Position numbers and translations under genes: made by a program. Source: Carex sylvatica (Eukaryota > Streptophyta > Magnoliopsida > Poales > Cyperaceae). From it: DNA of 13,856 nucleotides. The notes below the pieces were generated by a model. That model saw only the letters and a list, made by a program, of their open reading frames with translations, ran no database searches and was not told where the DNA came from. Shown here piece by piece: positions 8,669 through 13,856 of the stretch. The DNA is taken from the NCBI GenBank assembly GCA_964058845.1, contig CAXKVR010000537.1:1-13856 (forward strand), given 5' to 3'. Each line of letters begins with the position of its first letter. Position 1 is the first letter of the stretch.

Positions 8669-8880
8669 ACTTCACAGTTACGTCCTTCATCCTAGCTACC
8701 TAGACCATAAGCTCTTGTTAGTCTCTCCTCTCCTCAAATATTGGTACTTCACAGTTACGTCCTTCATACCAATATCCGATTCAATTTGAGATGTCATAAT
8801 AAGGGTATGACTTCACAGTTACGTCCTTCACCAAGTCCCTAACCCTAATTTCTGTAGTTCCAGTTTGATTTCACAGTTGG
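8669..8880. repeat. Spaced 21-bp direct repeats in the gypsy U5
   Basis: Three identical 21-bp copies (starting ACTTCACAG, ending GTCCTTCA) lie at 8669, 8746 and 8810, with a degenerate fourth (TTTCACAGTT) near 8869. Spacing is 77, 64 and about 60 bp, and the sequence between copies is not conserved. Confidence 0.85.
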
Positions 8881-9398
8881 TTAGACCTTAATCAAAACCT
8901 AAGGTATTTGTGTTCATAATTGATACTCTCCTCTCGTCCTAACTTCTTTGATTCTTTCGAATCCAAAGCGGAACTACATCGATTTTAAGTACTAATTATG
9001 TAGTTAACACAAATTATAAATCTCAGAAATTAGCATCAAATCCCATAAAACAATCATAATAAAAACAAATAACCGAATAAGATACAATTAAACAAGTTCA
9101 TGCATTGACCTAAACCCCTAGAAAGAGATCTACTCTCTCTTGGAGAGATCCATTACAAAAGTTGGCAAAAATAAGAAGAAATGAAATAAAGAAATACTTA
9201 CACCCTTTATTGAATCAAGAACCTCAATCTTGCCTTCTTCTTGCTTGAACCTTCTTCTCCTTCCTTGAAAAGCTTCCGGAACTCCTAAAATGGCTGCAGA
9301 TTTATTGCTATATCTCAATGGAAACTGGATGTGAGATGTGAGAGAGAGATGTGAATTGTGTGGTGATGAGATGTCCCTTGAATGGGAAAGAACTCCCT

Positions 9399-9406
9399 CT
9401 TTTATA
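9399..9406 (-). promoter_or_regulatory. TATA box of the Athila-like LTR
   Basis: The minus strand reads GGCTATAAAAGAGGG, a near-consensus plant TATA box. The start of transcription is expected near 9370-9375, giving a U3 of about 825 bp. Confidence 0.85.
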
Positions 9407-9565
9407 GCCAAGGACTATGCCCGATTTAGAGGCTAGAAGGTGGGGTTAGTGGGTGTTATTTTTGACTTGTTTTCCTGGACTGATGTGTCCAAATTTAGAT
9501 GTCAAAAACCATCATTGGCTCGCCAAAAATAGAATCCGTGTTGAAAATGTGTAATTCTGGCAGTC

Positions 9566-9898
9566 TGCGGGTTTAGTGCGTCTGCACTGTATATGAGTGC
9601 GGGTGGATGACCCGCACTGAATTGAAGTTTCCTTTTTTATGAGTCTGGAAATTCTGCGCATTACTTTTGGTGCGTTCGCACTGTATATGAGTGCGGGTGG
9701 ATGACCCGCACTGGAGCATGTGGCGCGTAGTTTCTGAAATCGGCTAAGTGCTGAGTGCGGGTTTATGGGCCGCACTGGACTCTCAGTGCGGATGCACTGG
9801 GCTCGAACTTTTTCTAGATTGCGATGAGATGGTGGAAATTTTGGCTAAGTGATGAGTGCGTCCGCACTGTCAGTGAGTGCGGGTGGATGACCCGCACT
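9566..9898. repeat. Compound hairpin cassettes in U3 of the LTR
   Basis: Three full cassettes of about 44 bp (9575-9618, 9670-9712, 9854-9898) and a split or rearranged one (9754-9799) are present. A full cassette has a short palindrome such as GTGCGTCCGCAC, 5-7 bp of spacer, then GTGCGGG, a 7-nt loop starting TGG, and CCCGCAC. They lie roughly 160-500 bp upstream of the LTR TATA box. Confidence 0.85.
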
Positions 9899-10200
9899 AA
9901 GAAGTATTTTCTGCAATTTTCATCTTTTCCTGCATTCTAAAGCCAAACAACCACAGTAACTTGATTCTAGGTGTATTTTATTCACTTTATATTCAAAGTA
10001 CAAGATATTTGGAGCTATTTATTGATAAAAACAAGATAGAATGGTTATATAACTTCGTAAAACATCTTGACAAATTTGCAATTTCAAGCATTAAAGTTCA
10101 AAATCACAAGTCCTACTCAAGGTCAAGTAAAAATTTCAAGGATATAAATCCTAAAATTCCTAAAATAATAAATATGCATGCAAGATATAATTTCTTCCCA

Positions 10201-10235
10201 TCCCCCAAGCTTAAATAAAGCAATGTCCTCAGTGC
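10201..10235 (-). other. Polypurine tract and conserved pre-PPT motif
   Basis: The minus strand reads GAGGACATTG, then TTTAAGCTTGGGGGA, then the LTR start TGGGAAG. From memory, this GAGGACA...AAGNTTGGGGGA arrangement recurs just upstream of the 3' LTR in Athila/Tat-type elements. The G-run is the likely plus-strand primer. Confidence 0.8.
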
Positions 10236-10311
10236 AAATAAAATAAACTAAAAAGAGAGAAGAAACATGAACTACTCTACGAGCGTAAGGTGGCGGTAGT
10301 ACTATGCAAGA

Positions 10312-11715
10312 TCACTCATCATCTTGATCCATGGCGTCTTGATTTTCGGTGTCTTCCTCGTCGTCCTCGTGTTGAGTTGCCGCTTGTTCGGCTTGAGCAG
10401 CTGCTGCCGCATCGCGCTACCTTGCCAATTCTTCCTCTCTTCTTATTGCATCCCTTCTTTGGTATGGTGGTGTAGGAGGATCATCCTCATAAGTGGGGTT
10501 GTTGTGCATATATTCCTTGCGGGCATAGAAATTTGCCGATGCATCCTCGGCTTCCACCTCATCCATTCGGCGCTCAAAAGCGTCCATGCGGCTGTCTATG
10601 TGAATGTGCAAATCGCCAATGGAGGTATTGATAGTCTGCATAAAGTCCCACATTTGTTGCATAGATGGCCCTCCTTGTGGTTGTGCAGCGGCGGGAGCCT
10701 GTTGCGGCTCGGCGGGAAGTTCAGGTGGTGGTGGCGGTTGTGGCTCAAGTGGCTCATCCACTATTTTCCATGTCTCATAATTCAATGGATCGATTCCGGT
10801 TTGGAGTGGTAGCCGGTGTTGGATTTTTGACGATCCCAAATTGATCCATGCTTCTTGAATTTCATCCCACTTGATCAGCCGTGCCCTTTTCAAGACATCT
10901 AAGTCAACCAAAGTGGGACCCGGCACCTCATCATCTCCCGTAGGAATGTTCAAAATTCGGGCAATTTTTGTGATTATGCCCCCAATGCGCACCATCCCGC
11001 CCGATTGCTTATTTGTGGCCACTAAGTTGATGTGTTTAGCCAAGTTATACCCGAGATGTGGCATGTATTCCATCTCTCCATTGTTCCTCCAAAGCATGCT
11101 GCACACATATACCATATCGCCGAGGTTGAAGACCGAAGCGGTCTCCCCTCGGGCAAAAAGAGTATGAGAGAGTACCCGTTGGAGATAGCGGAGTGTCGGG
11201 TGGAAAATATTCTTGACTCTCTGTGGGCCAAGCTCTCCATCATGGCATGTGTACAAGCGGAATTGGTGCTCATTTAGGTCATGAAAGAAATTGAGAATTG
11301 ATCGCATACGCTCCACATTTTCGGTGGGTAAACCGAATCCGGACATGAGTTCAGTGGTGTGCATTTCGTGGCGATATCCGCCAAGGTTGAACTGCATAAC
11401 CCGCGAGGCCTGGTCGAATGAGTAGGAGGAAAGAAACTCGATCGTGATTTCTTTGTAAGTTGGGACCTCGTCGCATAGAAAATCCCATAAATCGAGCCGC
11501 TCGGTAAGCATTTGCACCTCATCGGTGAGTCCCAACTGCTCCAGAGTCCCTTTGCATATCCACCTAGATGGCTCGAGTGTCCGGTGAAACTCCAGTATGT
11601 TTTTCCGGATCTCTTGATCAGGAGTCAATGGTGCCGCAGGTGGATATGCGAGAGGCGGTCTACTTCTTTGGCCCTTGTTCTTCTCAACCCTTGCCTTCTT
11701 TGATCTCTTGAACAT
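10312..11715 (-). pseudogene. Athila ORF1-type protein in the env position, with premature TAG
   Basis: The ATG at 11715-11713 opens 432 codons to a TAG at 10419-10417. The same frame then runs 34 more codons (Ala/Gln-rich, then very acidic) to a TGA at 10314-10312, so the TAG is probably a recent nonsense change or a readthrough site. A basic, NLS-like N-terminus (residues 3-19) is followed by a domain resembling the plant Athila ORF1 family. Its markers are EPSRWICKGTLEQLGL, a FLCDEVPTYKEITIEFLSS block and a GFGLP turn, and it runs roughly over residues 40-310. Then come a Pro-rich linker (322-345), a short helical or coiled-coil-like stretch (351-390), and the acidic tail. No signal peptide or membrane segment is visible, so it does not look like a true envelope glycoprotein. 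Its position between pol and the 3' LTR is that of the extra ORF of Athila/Calypso-type elements. Its function is unknown. An acceptor-like TTGTAG lies five bases before the ATG. Confidence 0.85.
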
Positions 11716-11720
11716 TATTG

Positions 11721-12172
11721 CTACAATTAAGAAAAATAAAAGAATTAACTAGAGTTCATGCAAAATTCAGTGAAATTTGGATGAATGCGGACGCACTGTG
11801 ATTAAGTGCGGGTGGTCTGGCCGCACTCAGTTCAAAATTGTTGCAATAAGCCTTTTAACTAGTTTAGTGCGGACGCACTGAGATTCAGTGCGGATGGTCG
11901 GGCCACACTGGATACTTGGCCAAATATGGTTAAGCTAGGTTTCTTTTTCCCGAGCCTAATGCGGATGGTCTATCCGCACTGAGTACTTGAACCGTAAAAT
12001 GAGTTTAATGATAGAGTGCGGACGCACTAAGATTGAGTGCGGATGGTTTGATCCGCACTCAGAGGCGATTTGAACCGTTTTCACCATTTTTGGTCGATTT
12101 CTTCGATTTTTGGTACTATTTCAACAGATCTATCTACTAATTAATGAAATTAAGAGTAAGGAGAGATCAAAC
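11721..12172 (-). other. Putative intron in the 5' leader of the Athila-type ORF
   Basis: The donor is CAAG|GTTTGATC and the acceptor is TTTTATTTTTCTTAATTGTAG, both good by plant consensus. The exon would resume five bases before the ATG. The alternative donor is the LTR site at 9201 (its 5' LTR copy), giving a retrovirus-like subgenomic mRNA. Inferred from motifs only. Confidence 0.4.
11786..12059. repeat. Hairpin cassettes, internal group 1
   Basis: Full cassettes lie at 11786-11828, 11866-11910 and 12014-12059, with a half cassette at 11958-11980. All are in the same orientation as the LTR group. Here the first palindrome has a GA centre (GTGCGGACGCAC), whereas the full LTR cassettes have TC or TT. 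Confidence 0.85.
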
Positions 12173-12422
12173 CTTGTTGGAGATTACAAAAATCGCGAGA
12201 AAATATGAAGAAATTCGAAATTTTGAGAAACAGCGCTTGAATGGCTTGTGAGAAGCGAGTTCTTCGGTTTCGGAGAGGAGAAGAGAAAAAGGGTAGAAAA
12301 AGGGAAAGGGGATGGAGAAATAGGTAGAGGAAGAAGGTTTTCGGGTTATGAAGAGAGAAAACCGTGATTTGAGAATATGGAAACGAAAGGGCGCGAAGAA
12401 AAATGAGGGGTTCGGTTTAAAA
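12173..12422 (-). promoter_or_regulatory. Possible internal promoter and pyrimidine-rich leader
   Basis: The minus strand has TCTTTTAAACC, a weak TATA-like box, followed by a long CT-rich stretch typical of plant 5' leaders, with no ORF. Hairpin cassettes sit directly upstream, as they do upstream of the LTR TATA box. This could also be a captured host gene leader. Confidence 0.35.
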
Positions 12423-12440
12423 GAGAAGGTTTTCTAAACG

Positions 12441-12654
12441 CAGTGCGGACGCACTAATAATGAGTGTGGGTGGGCCATCCGCACCGACAAAAAAATTTCA
12501 ATTTTTTTTCCTTTTCGGAACAATTGAAAACCTAGCTTATGTGCGGACGCACTAAACTTTAGTGCGGGTGGTCCATTCGCACCGACAAAAAAAATTTCAA
12601 TTTTTTTCAATTTTACGAAATAATTAAAAAATTACCTTGGATGCGGACGCATTG
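12441..12654. repeat. Hairpin cassettes, internal group 2
   Basis: Two full cassettes (12441-12485, 12541-12583) are each followed by an identical ACCGACAAAAAAA-type and AATTTCAATTTTTTT-type tail, so the whole block of about 100 bp is duplicated. A half palindrome (ATGCGGACGCATT) ends the group at 12641-12654. Confidence 0.85.
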
Positions 12655-12776
12655 AGAATATTTTTCCCTATTTGTCGTCCTGAAAATTTTGTAGAGTTAG
12701 TAAATCATAAATTTGGCTATTTAAAATTAAATTAAGTAAAAATTGAAGTGCAGTAAATAAACAAAAATAATTAAAA

Positions 12777-12840
12777 CTTGGGTTGGCTCCCAAGAAGCGC
12801 TCAATTTTACGTCGTGAGCTTGACATGATTTTGAGCTCAC
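12777..12840 (-). other. Double stem-loop directly after the pol stop
   Basis: GTGAGCT/AGCTCAC (12814-12820, 12834-12840; 13-nt loop) begins on the first base of the pol stop complement. CTTGGG/CCCAAG (12777-12782, 12789-12794; 6-nt loop) follows. Between them the minus strand has GAGCGCTTCTTGGGAGCCAA. From memory, a GCGCTTNTTGGGAGGCAACCC-like motif recurs after pol in Athila/Tat-type elements. It may stabilise or terminate the pol message. Confidence 0.65.
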
Positions 12841-13856
12841 TATTGAGTGTGTGGGTCGTTTAGAAGAACTTGCTCATCCCCGTTTATTGGATTCGCATAG
12901 TTGAAATATTTTGGGCGATGTCCATTCACCTTAAATGCCCCGGTTTCATCACTCCAAATCTCAATCGCTCCATGATTGAACACCTTCCTTACCTTGTACG
13001 GGCCATTCCATTTCGATCTTAATTTTCCAGGAAAGAGTCGGAGTCTTGAGTTGTACAATAGAACCATGTCTCCTTCTTGGAAATCTCGTTTTATGATGTG
13101 TTTATCGTGCCACTTCTTCGTCTTTTCCTTATATAGTTTGGCATTTTCATACGCATTGAGACGTAATTCTTCCAACTCGTATAGATCGAGAATTCTCTTC
13201 TCACCGGCATCCCTTAAGTCAAAGTTCAAGGTCCTTATTGCCCAATAAGCTTTGTGCTCAAGTTCAATCGGTAAATGACACGGCTTTCCATACACAAGTT
13301 TAAAATGGGTCATACCTATGGGTGTTTTGAAGGCGGTTTGGTATGCCCAAAGAGATTCATCTAGTTTGAGTGACCAATCTTTTCTTGATGTGTTGACCAC
13401 CTTTTGTAATATACTTTTAATCTCTCGATTGGAGACCTCCACTTGCCCGCTTGTTTGAGGATGGTATGGTGTTGCTACTTTGTGCTTGACTCCATACTTG
13501 AGTAAAAGAGCGTCAAATTGGCGGTTGATGAAATGAAAGCCGCCATCACTAATTACCACCCGGGGAACTCTAAACCTAGGAAATATAATTTTCTTAAAGA
13601 GTTTTCTTACCACGGCGGAGTCGGCGGTTGGGCTAGCCACGGCTTCAACCCATTTCGAGACATAATCTACTGCTACAAGGATGTACTTGTTATTGCAAGA
13701 ACTCGAAAATGGTCCCATGAAGTCTATTCCCCAAACATCAAATAGCTCTACTTCTAGAATTCCGTTGAGGGGCATCTCATGCCTCTGAGATATGTTTCCG
13801 GTCCTTTGACATTTGTCGCACCTACGCACATATTCGTTTGCGTCTTTAAAAAGTGT
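12840..13856 (-). CDS. Ty3/gypsy integrase, C-terminal part of pol (5' truncated by window)
   Basis: The frame is open to the window edge and ends at TAG 12842-12840; the true start is upstream in pol. Numbering from the GTG at 13829, the second half of the HHCC zinc finger is C4 and C7 ([10 protein letters not shown]). The catalytic core has D36 (WGIDFMGP), D95 (VISDGG) and E131 ([10 protein letters not shown]), with exactly 35 residues between D95 and E131, so D,D35E is intact. A C-terminal region of Athila/Tat type follows: a YGKPCHLP motif, a helical [16 protein letters not shown] segment, then a [18 protein letters not shown] small-barrel motif. No chromodomain follows. No stop or frameshift lies within the visible part. 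It inserts element cDNA into chromosomal DNA. Confidence 0.94.
   Translation of the reverse strand, partial: TLFKDANEYVRRCDKCQRTGNISQRHEMPLNGILEVELFDVWGIDFMGPFSSSCNNKYILVAVDYVSKWVEAVASPTADSAVVRKLFKKIIFPRFRVPRVVISDGGFHFINRQFDALLLKYGVKHKVATPYHPQTSGQVEVSNREIKSILQKVVNTSRKDWSLKLDESLWAYQTAFKTPIGMTHFKLVYGKPCHLPIELEHKAYWAIRTLNFDLRDAGEKRILDLYELEELRLNAYENAKLYKEKTKKWHDKHIIKRDFQEGDMVLLYNSRLRLFPGKLRSKWNGPYKVRKVFNHGAIEIWSDETGAFKVNGHRPKYFNYANPINGDEQVLLNDPHTQ

Larger units (their letters stand above)
8187..10200 (-). mobile_element. 3' LTR of the Athila-like element, about 2 kb
   Basis: The outer edge in transcription order (10200) abuts the polypurine tract; the minus strand starts TGGGAAGAAATT. The far edge is less sure: TGTTGTACC at 8187 is chosen (minus ...GGTACAACA), with TGTACC at 8231 as the alternative. 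Between lie U3 with the hairpin cassettes (9566-9898), a TATA box (9406-9399), R/U5 with a possible AATAAA signal near 9207 and a GTAAGT donor-like site (9201-9196), repeated 21-mers (8669-8830), and a U5 tail. About 2 kb is within the long-LTR range of Athila elements. The 93-codon minus frame at 9411-9130 starts at the TATA box itself and is rejected as a gene. Confidence 0.75.
11716..12839 (-). other. Spacer between pol and the Athila-type ORF, possible leader and intron
   Basis: There is no ORF on the minus strand. In transcription order it holds hairpin cassettes (12654-12441), a TTTAAA box (12421-12416), a CT-rich leader-like stretch (about 12400-12173), a donor-like CAAG|GTTTGA (intron start 12172), more cassettes (12059-11786), and a strong acceptor, a pyrimidine tract plus TTGTAG ending at 11721. 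The predicted intron is 452 nt. Confidence 0.55.
8187..13856 (-). mobile_element. Athila-like Ty3/gypsy retrotransposon, 3' part
   Basis: In minus-strand order: integrase end of pol (13856-12840), spacer, Athila ORF1-type gene in the env position (11715-10312), polypurine tract (near 10205), and 3' LTR (10200 to about 8187). The integrase lacks a chromodomain, and the pre-PPT and post-pol conserved motifs fit the Athila/Tat group. Gag, protease, RT, RNase H, PBS and the 5' LTR lie beyond 13856. The ORF carries a premature TAG. Confidence 0.88.

Noticed and set aside
9130..9411. 93-codon minus-strand ORF in the gypsy LTR
   Set aside because: Its start codon overlaps the TATA region upstream of the expected transcription start, so it would not be on the transcript; no domain is seen.
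9512..9775. 87-codon minus-strand ORF across the hairpin cassettes
   Set aside because: Translation reflects the repeated cassettes; it lies in U3, upstream of the promoter.
9566..9898. CRISPR-like array
   Set aside because: Repeats are self-palindromic, unevenly spaced, vary in sequence and sit inside a plant LTR.
10324..11703. Several ORFs overlapping the Athila-type gene on both strands, including one of 162 codons
   Set aside because: Shadow frames of the long minus-strand ORF, whose composition and family resemblance are convincing.
10312..11715. True viral envelope protein
   Set aside because: The position fits, but no signal peptide, transmembrane helix or cysteine pattern is visible; an Athila ORF1-type protein fits better.

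Overview
This window is plant nuclear DNA, most likely from a eudicot, and it consists almost wholly of LTR-retrotransposon material. No host gene is recognisable. The signs are a Ty1/copia polyprotein, an initiator-tRNA-Met primer-binding site, a Ty3/gypsy integrase, an Athila-type extra ORF, and TATA-type LTR promoters, all set in AT-rich filler. All recognisable coding and promoter signals point the same way (minus strand).

Region 1 (1-4507, minus): the 5' half of a copia element. In transcription order it has a probable LTR (about 4507-3814, with a TATA box near 4460), the PBS (3812-3801), an unusually long and structured 1.6-kb leader full of repeats, and then gag, protease and integrase (2194-1, running off the window). 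One in-frame TAA (554-556) breaks the polyprotein between the first and second catalytic Asp of integrase. Otherwise the frame is open to the window edge.

Region 2 (4508-8186): non-coding. It holds AT-rich sequence with hairpins, a strongly diverged tandem duplication of about 965 bp, a relic LTR-like promoter segment (about 6660-7130), a short-motif repeat field (about 7246-7790) and an AT-rich spacer.

Region 3 (8187-13856, minus): the 3' part of an Athila-like Ty3/gypsy element. In transcription order it has the C-terminal part of pol (integrase with D,D35E), a double stem-loop directly after the pol stop, a 1.1-kb spacer, an Athila ORF1-type gene in the env position, a polypurine tract, and a 3' LTR of about 2 kb with a clear TATA box. 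The Athila-type ORF carries an in-frame TAG 34 codons before its likely natural stop.

The most interesting structure is a compound hairpin cassette built on GTGCGG...CCGCAC. It occurs several times in the U3 of the gypsy LTR, upstream of its TATA box, and again in the internal spacer. There it flanks a segment that looks like a pyrimidine-rich 5' leader with a TATA-like box, a splice donor, and a strong acceptor just before the Athila-type ORF. This suggests the extra ORF may have its own promoter, or a spliced mRNA, with a regulatory module shared with the LTR. All functional readings of these repeats are inference from sequence alone.
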